DNA from: Nocardia sienata NBRC 100364
Lineage (GTDB): Bacteria; Actinomycetota; Actinomycetes; Mycobacteriales; Mycobacteriaceae
DNA length: 64,000 bases
Direction of reading: 5' to 3'
Assembly: GCF_001613205.1 (NCBI RefSeq)
Contig: NZ_BDBX01000004.1
Span: forward strand, 434,001-498,000
Shown here: in pieces, positions 1-8,340 of the stretch
Layout of the letters: each line of letters opens with the position of its first letter
Position numbering within the stretch: the first letter of the stretch is position 1
Position numbers and translations under genes: made by a program
Notes under the pieces: generated by a model
Seen by the model: only the letters and a program-made list of their open reading frames with translations
What the model was told of the DNA's origin: nothing
Database searches by the model: none

Positions 1-1
1 G

Positions 2-1021
2 GTCGACCGGTTTCGCGCCCACCGGATACCGGTCACGGTATGCGGCAACGCGTTCGACAGCCGCTCGCTGACCGTCGGCGGCTCCGGGCCGCTGCGGTTG
101 CTCGCCGGGGCGGCCGGCCTGGTGCGGCTCGGTGCCCGGCTCGCGACGATCGTCCGCGCCGAGGGCGCCGATGTGGTGGTCGCGCAGAGCACGAAGGCCC
201 TGCTGATGGGTGCCGTGGCCGCCCGGCGCGCCGGAGTGCCGCTGGTATGGCAGGTCCACGACCGGGTCAGCGGCGAATATTTCGGCCGCGTCCTGGCGTT
301 CGCGCTGCGGGCGCTGGGCTGGACGGTCGCACGCGGCATCGTCGCCAACAGCCGGTCCACCCTGCGCACCCTCTACACCCGGGGCCGGGTCGCGGTGATC
401 GCCCACCCGGGCGTCGAGCCCTTCGCGACCCCGCACCGGGCCGCCCAGCGCGATCCGGACGCGGTACGTATCGCCATGGTCGGACGCCTCACCCCGTGGA
501 AAGGGCAGGAGGTCCTGCTGCGGGCACTCCCCCTCCTGCGCCACAGGCCCGCCGACGTCCAGCTGGTGGGCGGCACGTTCTTCGGCGAACAGGACTACCG
601 CGCGCGACTGGAGCAGACGGCCGCCGCGCTCGGACTGCCGGTCGAATTCACCGGTCACGTAGACGATCCGGGCCCCTACTTCGCCCGGGCCGATATCGCG
701 GTGCACTGTTCGGTGCTCGCCGAACCCTTCGGACAGGTGGTAGTGGAGGCCATGGCCGCCGGGTGCGCGGTCGTGGCGGCGGACGCGGGGGGTCCGGCCG
801 AAATCCTGCGGCCGGAGGTCGACGGCCTGCTGACCCCACCCGGCGACCCCGCCGCGCTCGCGGCCGCGCTGGACCGGCTCATCGCCGACCCTGGACTGCG
901 CAGCCGGCTGGGTGCGGCAGCGCGGGAACGCAGCGCCGATTTCGGGATCGCGGCCACCGCCCGGGCGGTTACCGGGCTGCTCGAACAGGTCACCGGCCGG
1001 GGGGCGGGGCGCGCACGATGA
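2..1021 (+). CDS. Glycosyltransferase family 4, 5'-truncated by window edge
   Basis: The reading frame is already open at base 2, so the N-terminus lies outside the window; about 339 residues are visible. The C-terminal half is a GT-B glycosyltransferase group 1 domain: the stretch IAMVGRLTPWKGQEVLLRA begins the nucleotide-sugar-binding half, and EPFGQVVVEAMAAG supplies the EX7E motif typical of retaining GT4 enzymes. It should transfer a sugar from a nucleotide donor to a lipid-linked glycan at the inner face of the membrane. It is the first visible gene of a Wzx/Wzy-type exopolysaccharide cluster, and its TGA overlaps the ATG of the flippase gene (ATGA). Donor and acceptor sugars cannot be read from the sequence. 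Confidence 0.88.
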   Translation, partial: VDRFRAHRIPVTVCGNAFDSRSLTVGGSGPLRLLAGAAGLVRLGARLATIVRAEGADVVVAQSTKALLMGAVAARRAGVPLVWQVHDRVSGEYFGRVLAFALRALGWTVARGIVANSRSTLRTLYTRGRVAVIAHPGVEPFATPHRAAQRDPDAVRIAMVGRLTPWKGQEVLLRALPLLRHRPADVQLVGGTFFGEQDYRARLEQTAAALGLPVEFTGHVDDPGPYFARADIAVHCSVLAEPFGQVVVEAMAAGCAVVAADAGGPAEILRPEVDGLLTPPGDPAALAAALDRLIADPGLRSRLGAAARERSADFGIAATARAVTGLLEQVTGRGAGRAR

Positions 1022-2490
1022 ACCTCGCCGACCCGCACACCATTCCGATCCGTATCGTCCACCGCCACTATCCGGTGTCGGTGGACGGCCTGCGGGTTCC
1101 CGACTACGACCTGCCGACCGAGATCATCCCGGCCTTCTCCGACTGGCCGACCGAGAAACTGCCGGTGATCACGACGATCCCGCCGGCGGAGGCGGGGCCG
1201 CGGACCAGGGCGGCGCGGCTGCGGGAGCTGGCGACGGTCCTGCGCGATATCGCCTATGTCAGCTTCGGCAAATACGGCCAATACCTGGTTACGGTGGCGA
1301 CACTGCCGCTGATCGCGCGGCTGCTCGGCGCCTCCGGCATGGGACTGCTGGCCATCGGGATGTCGGCGTACTTCCTCGGCTCGCTGATCGTCGACCTGGG
1401 TATCACCTCCTACCTGGCCGCGCGCATTCAGGAATCCGGTACCGACCGGGAGGTGGTGAACCACACCCGCGGCACCTACCTGGCGATCCGCGGCGGCATC
1501 CTCGGCGTGCTCGCGGTGGCGCTGGTGACGGCGGTGCCCGCGGGCGCGCCGGACTACCTGGGCATGGTGCTGCTGGGATTGTTCGTCGGCGGCTTCTGGT
1601 CGATGTCGGAGGACTGGGTGCTGATCGGCCAGGGCCGGTTCGGCGCATCGACGCTGTACCAGTCGATCGCGCGGGTGGGTTATCTCGTCGCGCTGCTGAC
1701 CCTGCTGCCCCGGTTCCCGACCGCCGCGATGGCGATGCTGTGCCTGCTCGCCTCCTCGGTGATCAGCCTCGCCCTGACCTGGTGGGACACCTGGCGTGCG
1801 TTCGGTCCGCCCGGTCGTCCGCGCGGGGCGTGGAAACTGATCCGCGCGGCATTGCCCGTTGTCACGGGAAGGCTGCTGACCACCAGTTACGGGCAGGGCG
1901 CGGCCGCCGTCTACGGCGCGGTGCTGAACGCGGCATCGCTCGGCCTGTACTCCGCTGCGGACCGATTGGTGCGGGCGGTGCAGTCGCTCCTGGACCCGAT
2001 CGGTTTCGCGCTGCTGCCGCGGATGGCCAAACGTAGTGGTGAGCAGCGGTTCTGGCCGGACGCGCTGCGCGCGCTCGGGGTCTGTGTGGCGGCGGCGTGT
2101 GTCGCGACCGCGGCGCTGTGGGTGGCGGCGCCGCTGGTCATCGGGCTGGTGTTCGGCGACGAGTTCGGCGGCGCGGCCGGTGTACTGCGGCTGGAGGCAC
2201 TGATCCTGCCGGCCACCACCGTCACCTCGTTCGTCACCACCGCGGTCCTGCCGGTCCGGCAGGACACCGTCGGAGTGCTGATCGGTTCGGCCACCGGCAC
2301 CGTCGTGGCGGGCTGCGCGCTGCTGCTCACCCTGCGCACCCATTCGGTGTGGACGCTGGCGGCCGGGATCGTGGCCGCGGAATTCGCGGTGGCGATCTGG
2401 TATCTCGCGCGGATGCGCGCACTGATCGTGCGGGAACGCACCGCGGGCGCTGCGCTGCCCGATGGTGCGCAGAGGAGAGGGACGCGATGA
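1018..2490 (+). CDS. Polysaccharide flippase (Wzx / MATE-like exporter)
   Basis: 490 residues. The first ~75 residues are hydrophilic and are followed by about twelve to fourteen hydrophobic segments. YGQYLVTVATLPLIARLLGA is the typical first helix of the polysaccharide biosynthesis (Wzx/RfbX) family, and polar residues such as an Asp-Leu-Gly-Ile helix follow. It probably flips undecaprenyl-linked oligosaccharide units across the membrane. The ATG at 1018 overlaps the upstream stop by 4 nt. An in-frame extension exists further upstream but would lie wholly inside the preceding glycosyltransferase gene, so it is not used. The gene's own stop overlaps the next ATG in the same ATGA manner, which suggests translational coupling through the cluster. 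Confidence 0.87.
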   Translation: MNLADPHTIPIRIVHRHYPVSVDGLRVPDYDLPTEIIPAFSDWPTEKLPVITTIPPAEAGPRTRAARLRELATVLRDIAYVSFGKYGQYLVTVATLPLIARLLGASGMGLLAIGMSAYFLGSLIVDLGITSYLAARIQESGTDREVVNHTRGTYLAIRGGILGVLAVALVTAVPAGAPDYLGMVLLGLFVGGFWSMSEDWVLIGQGRFGASTLYQSIARVGYLVALLTLLPRFPTAAMAMLCLLASSVISLALTWWDTWRAFGPPGRPRGAWKLIRAALPVVTGRLLTTSYGQGAAAVYGAVLNAASLGLYSAADRLVRAVQSLLDPIGFALLPRMAKRSGEQRFWPDALRALGVCVAAACVATAALWVAAPLVIGLVFGDEFGGAAGVLRLEALILPATTVTSFVTTAVLPVRQDTVGVLIGSATGTVVAGCALLLTLRTHSVWTLAAGIVAAEFAVAIWYLARMRALIVRERTAGAALPDGAQRRGTR

Positions 2491-3491
2491 GGATTCTGTT
2501 CGTCGGCGACGACTGGCTGGGCAGTAACGCCCGCTCGCTCGCCGAGGGGTTCCGCCGGCTCGGCCACGAGGTGATCGTGGTCGACTCCACACCGGTGACC
2601 CTGCCGCCGCGGCTGTCGCCGTCGTGGCTGTACGCGAAAACCGGTGAGCGCCGGGCGCCGTGGACGGTGGACCGGGTGCACACCCGGCTGGAGCGGGCCG
2701 CCGCCGAACTACACCCGGACCTGGTGTTCGGTTTCAAATCGGTGTATCTCGACCAGGCCCGGTTGCTGGAGATCCCGGCGGCGCACCATGTCCACTACAG
2801 CCCCGATGACGTCTCGAATCCGGCCAACACCACCGCGGACTATCTCGCGCACGAGTCCGAATGGGACATGGTGGTCACCACCAAACGCCACAACCTGCCC
2901 GAACTCACCGGCCGCGGTGTCTCCCGGACGCTGTTCGTACGCAGCGCCTACGATCCGGCCTGGCATCATCCCGCGGCCCGGCGCGGAACCCGGCAGTTCC
3001 TGGTCGGTTTCATCGGCGCCTGCCGCCCGGACCGCCGGCCCGGCATGGTGTCGCTGGCCCGCACCTACGGGTCCCAGCTGCTGGTACGCGGGCCGGGCTG
3101 GCGGCGGGTACGCCAGTTGCAGACCACCCGCGCGGCGGTCGCGGGACCGGTGTACGGCGAGGATTTCGCGATCGCGGTGGCGTCGGTGACCGCGAACCTG
3201 GTGCTGCTCAACTCCGCCAACCGCGACACCCACACCTGCCGCACCTTCGAGGTGCCGGCCTCGGGTGGGTTGTTCGTCGGCGAGCGCACCGACGAGCACG
3301 CCGAACTGCTCGACGACGGCACCGAGGCCTTCCTGTTCTCCAGCCGCGACGAACTCGACGAGATCCTGGAACGCTGTGCGCTGTACCCGGATCAGGCGGC
3401 CAAGACCGCCGAGGCCGGGTACCGCCGGATCATCGAGGGCGGTCACACCTATACCGACCGGGCGAAGGAGATCCTGCGTGCGCTGGACTGA
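2487..3491 (+). CDS. CgeB-like glycosyltransferase
   Basis: 334 residues. It begins MRILFVGDDWLGSNARSLAE, the first strand and loop of a GT-B fold, and has the C-terminal block TCRTFEVPASGGLFVGERTDE, followed by an ELLDDG and an LF-S-S-RDEL stretch. This block is characteristic of the Glyco_trans_1_2 (CgeB/spore-maturation) type of glycosyltransferase. It probably adds one sugar of the repeat unit in the cytoplasm. The ATG overlaps the flippase stop by 4 nt. The gap to the polymerase gene is only 18 nt. Family membership is inferred from these motifs; specificity is unknown. Confidence 0.82.
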   Translation: MRILFVGDDWLGSNARSLAEGFRRLGHEVIVVDSTPVTLPPRLSPSWLYAKTGERRAPWTVDRVHTRLERAAAELHPDLVFGFKSVYLDQARLLEIPAAHHVHYSPDDVSNPANTTADYLAHESEWDMVVTTKRHNLPELTGRGVSRTLFVRSAYDPAWHHPAARRGTRQFLVGFIGACRPDRRPGMVSLARTYGSQLLVRGPGWRRVRQLQTTRAAVAGPVYGEDFAIAVASVTANLVLLNSANRDTHTCRTFEVPASGGLFVGERTDEHAELLDDGTEAFLFSSRDELDEILERCALYPDQAAKTAEAGYRRIIEGGHTYTDRAKEILRALD

Positions 3492-3509
3492 ACCGCGGAT
3501 CGCGCGACG

Positions 3510-4925
3510 GTGCCGATGATCCCGGACCTGATCACCTCGAACGGGCCGCTGCTGGTCGTTGTCGCGGCACTGGCGACCATGGTGTGCGCCGCCCTGCTCA
3601 CCCACGGTGTCCTGCGCGTGCTGCTGATCGCGCAGGCGGTGTACTGGGCGATGTCCTATGTCGCCCGCCCGGTGGTGCTGCTGACGGTACGACCCGACCC
3701 GCATTTCGGTGACAATGTCGCCGATCCGCGGCTGGCGGAGATCGGGTACGACGTGGGGATCGAGGCCGCGTTGCGTCCGGTGGCGTTCGGTCTCACCGTC
3801 TACGCGCTGATCGTGCTGGTTTTCGCGCTGTGGACCCGGAGCCGGCCCCGGCCGGGACGGGCGCCGCTGGCCGGCGATCCGGATCTGATCGCCACCCTGT
3901 GGGTCCTCTACGTCCTGGGCACTTTCGCCCGGCTGGTCAGCGTGGCCACCGGCGCCGCCGGGCAGGCCGGCGATGTGCAGAGCGCCTCACCGGTGCTCAG
4001 CCTGCTCACCATGCCCGCCATCCTGGGCGCGCTCGGATTGATCGTTTTCGTCCGTCCGCCCCGGCAGTCCGGCACCATCGCGGTGCTGGGCGTGCTGATG
4101 GCCGGTGAACTGTGGTGGACCACGGCCACTGAATCGAAGACGCCGATCCTGGGCGCCGCGCTGGCGGTCGCGGTGCGTTTCGCACTGACCGGCTGGACCC
4201 GGGGCAAAGTGCTCGGTATCGGGGCGGTCTCGGTGACCGGTATCGCCGGCTTCGACTGGCTGCAGTCGCTGAAGACCTCACCGTATCTACGCGCCGAAGC
4301 GGCCGCAGTGGACGGAGCCTACCCCGACGGGGTGCGCCCGTTCCTCAGCCTGCTGCGCCGGTTCGACCTGCTCGAGGCCGCCACCGACGCCTACTACGTG
4401 GGGCCGCACTCATGGTTGAGCCCCGGCGAGGTGATCGGGCATCTGGCGCGCAGCATGGTGCCGGCGCAACTGCTGGCCGAGGAAAAGCTGCACGCCGGAA
4501 CCGCTTGGGCGAGCGAGGTGCGCGGCGCCTCGGTGGATATGAGCCAGGTGTCGGTATCGCTGGCGGAGGGCAATATCAGCGAGGGCTATGTGATCGGCGG
4601 CCTGCCGGGGGTGGTCGTCGGGGTCACGTTCACCGCGGTCGTCCTGGTGGGTTGGGCGCGGTCGCTGTACGCACGGCATCTGGTACCGGTGCTGTTCGGT
4701 ATCGCGCTGATCGAGGTGCCGGTCGTCTTCGAACGCGGCATGCTCGGCAGCGCCGAAACTCTCGGAAAATATCTGCAGGTCGTGGTGCTGGCCTGGCTGG
4801 TCCGGCTGGCCGTGGGCCAGTGGCGGCGCATACACGGACCGCCCGGCGAACCCGACGGACAACCAGCGGCCGGACCCGTGGCGGTACCGGTCGGCGCAAG
4901 CGTGGGAAGTGAAGGAAATCAATGA
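3510..4925 (+). CDS. O-antigen/exopolysaccharide polymerase-like membrane protein (Wzy)
   Basis: 471 residues with about ten to twelve hydrophobic segments and a large hydrophilic loop around residues 250-350, the general shape of Wzy polymerases. Sequence motifs of Wzy proteins are poorly conserved, so the call rests on topology and on its position between glycosyltransferases and a Wzz-like protein. It would join repeat units on the outer side of the membrane. The start is GTG at 3510; an ATG two codons later at 3516 is an equally possible start, and neither has a strong ribosome-binding site. The last codons overlap the ATG of the chain-length gene by 4 nt. Confidence 0.72.
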   Translation: MPMIPDLITSNGPLLVVVAALATMVCAALLTHGVLRVLLIAQAVYWAMSYVARPVVLLTVRPDPHFGDNVADPRLAEIGYDVGIEAALRPVAFGLTVYALIVLVFALWTRSRPRPGRAPLAGDPDLIATLWVLYVLGTFARLVSVATGAAGQAGDVQSASPVLSLLTMPAILGALGLIVFVRPPRQSGTIAVLGVLMAGELWWTTATESKTPILGAALAVAVRFALTGWTRGKVLGIGAVSVTGIAGFDWLQSLKTSPYLRAEAAAVDGAYPDGVRPFLSLLRRFDLLEAATDAYYVGPHSWLSPGEVIGHLARSMVPAQLLAEEKLHAGTAWASEVRGASVDMSQVSVSLAEGNISEGYVIGGLPGVVVGVTFTAVVLVGWARSLYARHLVPVLFGIALIEVPVVFERGMLGSAETLGKYLQVVVLAWLVRLAVGQWRRIHGPPGEPDGQPAAGPVAVPVGASVGSEGNQ

Positions 4926-6385
4926 TGGAACTGCCCGACTACCTGCGCCTGCTGCGCCGCTACTGGGCGGTGCTGCTGGCGGGTGTGGCGCTGGGCGTGG
5001 GATCGGCGGCGTATCAGGTCCAATCGACGCCGACCACCTACACGGCCACCAGCACCCTGTACGTATCGATGGCCACCGGTACCTCGGTGGCCGATTCCTA
5101 CCAGGGCGGTCTGGCCGCCCAGCAGCGGGTGCGGTCCTACCTCGAGCTCGTCACCAGCGACCATGTGGTGGACCGGGTCATCGGCCAGCTCGGGCTGAAC
5201 CTGGACCGCGACGAACTCCGCGCCGCGATCGCCGCCGACACCCCGCCGGCGACCTCGCTGCTGCGGGTTTCGGTGACCGACGAGGATCCCGAGACCAGCC
5301 GGGTGCTCACCGACCAGGTGGTCGCCCAGTTCCGCGCGCTGGTCGACGAACTGGAGACCATCGAGGTCACCGCCGCCCCCGCCGCACGGGTCGCGGTCGT
5401 CGACGCGGCCCAGGCACCGGCCGAGGCCAGTGGCCCGGGCGGGACCCGGCTGTACGCGGTCGGTGCGCTCGCCGGCCTGCTGCTCGGTGCGGGCCTGGCC
5501 TACCTGCTGGACCGCATGAACAAACGAGTCCGCGACAGCGCGGAACTCGCGGCGCTGGGGCAGCCGGTACTGGGCACGGTGGCACTCGGTACCGACCGGG
5601 AGCCGGCCGAGCTGCGGGCGCTGCGGGCGCGACTACCCGAGGCGAAACCGCTGATCTTCACGGCACTGGACGCCGATCCCGAACCCGCCCTCGTCCTCGG
5701 CTCGGCATCGGTGCTCGGTGCCACCGGCGCACAGGTTCTGGTGATCGATGCGAACACGACCGGTCACGGTGTCTCGACCCTGCTGCCCGAATCCGTCCTC
5801 CAGTCGCCCGCGACGACCGGCGACTGGCCGGTCCGGGAGGGGAAGCAGGCCCGGGAGCTGGTGACCGCCGCTTCCGGTCGCACCTCCGCGGCGATCCGCG
5901 GTGAGATCTTCGACCCCCCGACGGTCAAACTCGATCTGCGTACCAAGCCGGTCGCCGCCCTCGACGAGCTGCCGGCGGCCGCGATCCCCACCAAAACCGG
6001 CGCGCGGGCGGCGGACGGACTGGTCGCCATCCTGCGCGAAGATATCCATCTCGACGAGGCCTTCGTGCTCTGGCCCCAGCGATCGGTGGTCGTCCTGGCC
6101 CTGGGCAGCTCCGACGAACGCACGCCGGATCTGCTGGCCTCGACTCGGTTCGAGACCATTCTCGGCGAGGTCGCGAAACGCTTCGACCGGGTGATCGTCG
6201 ATGTCTCCTCCGCCGACGCCCCGGCCGTCGCGCCGAAGGCAGCCGGCACTGTCGCGGTGGTGCGGCTCGGTAGCGGCCGGCGCGACCGGATCGAGTCGGC
6301 GCTGACCGCGCTCACCGCGGCCGGTGCCACCGTATCCGGGGTGGCCGCGGTAACGCCCCGCCGGACCTGGTGGCGGCGGTCGTGA
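4922..6385 (+). CDS. Wzz/YveK-like chain-length protein with degenerate BY-kinase domain
   Basis: 487 residues. The N-terminus (MELPDYLRLLRRYWAVLLAG) is the first membrane helix of the Wzz family; a second helix lies near residues 178-197, with the extracytoplasmic region between. The cytoplasmic C-terminal half looks like the MinD-like kinase domain fused to Wzz in actinobacterial polysaccharide co-polymerases: it has a beta-strand ending in VLVIDAN and a Walker-B-like FDRVIVDVSSA. However, no Walker A P-loop (GxxGxGKS) is present, and no Tyr-rich tail is seen. It should therefore control chain length without being an autophosphorylating kinase. It starts 4 nt inside the polymerase gene and overlaps the next gene by 4 nt. 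Confidence 0.83.
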   Translation: MMELPDYLRLLRRYWAVLLAGVALGVGSAAYQVQSTPTTYTATSTLYVSMATGTSVADSYQGGLAAQQRVRSYLELVTSDHVVDRVIGQLGLNLDRDELRAAIAADTPPATSLLRVSVTDEDPETSRVLTDQVVAQFRALVDELETIEVTAAPAARVAVVDAAQAPAEASGPGGTRLYAVGALAGLLLGAGLAYLLDRMNKRVRDSAELAALGQPVLGTVALGTDREPAELRALRARLPEAKPLIFTALDADPEPALVLGSASVLGATGAQVLVIDANTTGHGVSTLLPESVLQSPATTGDWPVREGKQARELVTAASGRTSAAIRGEIFDPPTVKLDLRTKPVAALDELPAAAIPTKTGARAADGLVAILREDIHLDEAFVLWPQRSVVVLALGSSDERTPDLLASTRFETILGEVAKRFDRVIVDVSSADAPAVAPKAAGTVAVVRLGSGRRDRIESALTALTAAGATVSGVAAVTPRRTWWRRS

Positions 6386-7761
6386 GCGAACATCGAACGC
6401 GCCGGGAAGACGGGAAGCGGCGGATCCAGCGGCGCGATCTGCTCGCGGCGAGCCTGGGCGCCGCCGGAATCGGGGCCGTCACAATCCCATTGACCGCGTC
6501 GGGCCCGCCGGCGCCCATCGTGCTGGCGACCGGCACCGCCTCGCCGACCGTGCGCGATATCCGCGCGTTCGGCGCGGTCGGCGACGGGGAAGCCGACGAT
6601 ACCGAGGCGCTGGCCGCCGCGTGCCGCACCGACGGCGCTCCACCGGTGGTGTATCTACCCGCCGGCGAGTACCGGGTCACCGCCTGGCCCGACCTGCCCG
6701 ACCACTCCGTCGTCTACGGCGACGGCGCCGATGTGACCACGGTGTTCTGCGACCAGGACACCACCCTGGTCGATCTGGAGGGCAAACAGCGGGTCCGGTT
6801 CGCGCGCATGGGGCTCTATCTCTCCGGCCCGCAGGCGACCGCGGTCCGGCTCACCGAATGCTTCCGCTGCAGTTTCGATACCGTCCTCATCCGCGGCAAC
6901 CACCTCGCCGACAACTATCCCCGCTATGCCGCGCAGACGGGTGTGGTGCTGGAGGCGAACACCGGCGGCACCTCGTTCATCGACTGCGATATCAACAATT
7001 TCGGTGTCGGCCTGGCGACCTCCTGTATCCAGAACTACGTCACCTCCTCGAAGTTCTCCGGTAACCGCATCGGGGTGCTCGGTACCGGCAACGACCACAA
7101 CGCCGGGTTGTCGCTCACCAACGTCGAATTCGTCTCCGACAACGACCCGGCGACCACCGACCGTCACCTGTTCGTCGACGGCGCCGCAAACAACTGGTGG
7201 CTTACCAATGTGTGGTTCGAGGGCTCCGATATCGCGGTACAGGTCGGCACCGCGGGCAAGGGCGGGCCGTCCCAGTTCGGCATGGTGAACTGCAAAGTCG
7301 CGGCGCGTTCATGCGATATCGACCTGATCTATTGCCGGCAACCGTATCTGGCGAATATCGCATTCGACGCCGACCCCGGCGGCAGCCCGGTCGAACTGCG
7401 GATCGCCGAGGCCGGCTGCCCGGAGGGGATCGCGGTGAATCTCATCTCCGGCGCGGGGACCGAAATCGGCCCACGGGTGTTCCCCAGCAACTGGCAGGTC
7501 CTGGGCCGCGGCCAGACCCACCGTCCGACATTCACCGGTCCGGTCACCGCCCGCGCCGAGGGCGCGGAGGAGATTTTGCGTGCCGTCGCCCCCGACGGTG
7601 CGGGCCTGGCTTCGGTGCTGGCCAGTGGGGCGTGGCTGTCCGACCATGCCGACGCCGGTGTCATCCTGCGGGATCCCGACGGCGGGTACTGGCGCCTCGT
7701 GGTCGCCCCCGACGGTGCCCTGCGCACCGCGCCGCTGGGTCGCGACCGCCCGGTGCGCTGA
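6382..7761 (+). CDS. Tat-exported right-handed beta-helix (pectate-lyase-3 superfamily) protein
   Basis: 459 residues from the GTG at 6382, which overlaps the previous stop (GTGA); another GTG 12 nt upstream is possible. The N-terminus has a twin-arginine signal: basic residues, RRDLLAASLG, then a hydrophobic Ala/Gly-rich helix ending near residue 45. Next comes VRDIRAFGAVGDGEADDTEA, the signature of the Pectate_lyase_3 domain, and then Gly/Asn-rich beta-helix repeats to about residue 350. Proteins of this kind in capsule clusters are glycan lyases, hydrolases or epimerases, so it may trim or modify the exported polysaccharide. The catalytic residues cannot be assigned from sequence alone. 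Confidence 0.78.
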   Translation: MSEHRTRREDGKRRIQRRDLLAASLGAAGIGAVTIPLTASGPPAPIVLATGTASPTVRDIRAFGAVGDGEADDTEALAAACRTDGAPPVVYLPAGEYRVTAWPDLPDHSVVYGDGADVTTVFCDQDTTLVDLEGKQRVRFARMGLYLSGPQATAVRLTECFRCSFDTVLIRGNHLADNYPRYAAQTGVVLEANTGGTSFIDCDINNFGVGLATSCIQNYVTSSKFSGNRIGVLGTGNDHNAGLSLTNVEFVSDNDPATTDRHLFVDGAANNWWLTNVWFEGSDIAVQVGTAGKGGPSQFGMVNCKVAARSCDIDLIYCRQPYLANIAFDADPGGSPVELRIAEAGCPEGIAVNLISGAGTEIGPRVFPSNWQVLGRGQTHRPTFTGPVTARAEGAEEILRAVAPDGAGLASVLASGAWLSDHADAGVILRDPDGGYWRLVVAPDGALRTAPLGRDRPVR

Positions 7762-7762
7762 G

Positions 7763-8323
7763 ATGACCGCGCACGTCCCGGGAACCCGTCGACGGCGGTG
7801 GCGGGTCGCGGCCGCCTTCGTCGTCCTGGCGACCCTGGCCGCGGTCGCCGGATGGCCGGTGTTCGTACGACCGCAGGTGGACCCGCTCCGCCGCGCCGAC
7901 GCCATCGTGGTGCTCGGCGGGACCCCGTACGAACGATTCGATGTCGGACTCGAATTGGCCCGGCAACAGTGGGCGCCGGAGTTGCTGATCGCCGCGTCCA
8001 CCGGCCTCGACGATCCACGGATGGACCGATACTGCGGCACCGGATACCCGTTCCGGGTGACCTGTTTCGAACCCCACCCGTGGACCACCCGCGGGGAGGC
8101 CCAGGAGATCCGCCGCCGGGCGGAGGCGGGCGGCTGGCGGCACATCATCGTCGTCACCTTCACCCCGCACGTCTCCCGGGCCCGCTATATCGTCGGCCGC
8201 TGCTTCGACGGTGAACTCACCATGATCGCCAGCCCGAGCCGTACCGACCCCGTGTTCCAGGCCTGGATGTATGTACGGCAGACCGCCGGATACCTCAAGG
8301 CCTTCACCGAATCCGGCTGCTGA
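7763..8323 (+). CDS. DUF218/YdcF-like membrane-anchored protein
   Basis: 186 residues. A basic N-terminus is followed by one membrane helix (about residues 12-32). The soluble part contains ADAIVVLGGTPYERFDVGLE, the start of the DUF218 (YdcF/SanA) fold, and later RGEAQEIRRRAE, which corresponds to the conserved (T)xxEA region. Three cysteines (in YCGTG, VTCFEP and GRCFDG) plus a C-terminal Cys suggest disulfides outside the membrane. DUF218 proteins are linked to envelope and polysaccharide metabolism, but no reaction is established. The ATG at 7763 is two bases after the previous stop. Its place inside the exopolysaccharide cluster suggests a role in glycan assembly or turnover. Confidence 0.75.
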   Translation: MTAHVPGTRRRRWRVAAAFVVLATLAAVAGWPVFVRPQVDPLRRADAIVVLGGTPYERFDVGLELARQQWAPELLIAASTGLDDPRMDRYCGTGYPFRVTCFEPHPWTTRGEAQEIRRRAEAGGWRHIIVVTFTPHVSRARYIVGRCFDGELTMIASPSRTDPVFQAWMYVRQTAGYLKAFTESGC

Positions 8324-8340
8324 GCCGCGAAGGAGCGAGT

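Noticed and set aside
40..2490. 816-codon frame that would fuse an Arg-rich N-terminus to the flippase
   Set aside because: The first ~325 codons overlap the glycosyltransferase in another frame and have shadow composition. The ATG at 1018, overlapping the previous stop, is the natural start.
676..2592. 638-codon open frame on the minus strand opposite the glycosyltransferase and flippase
   Set aside because: It is an antisense shadow of two clear genes; the protein is low-complexity Arg/Gly/Pro-rich and matches nothing. Long antisense frames are common in this GC-rich sequence.
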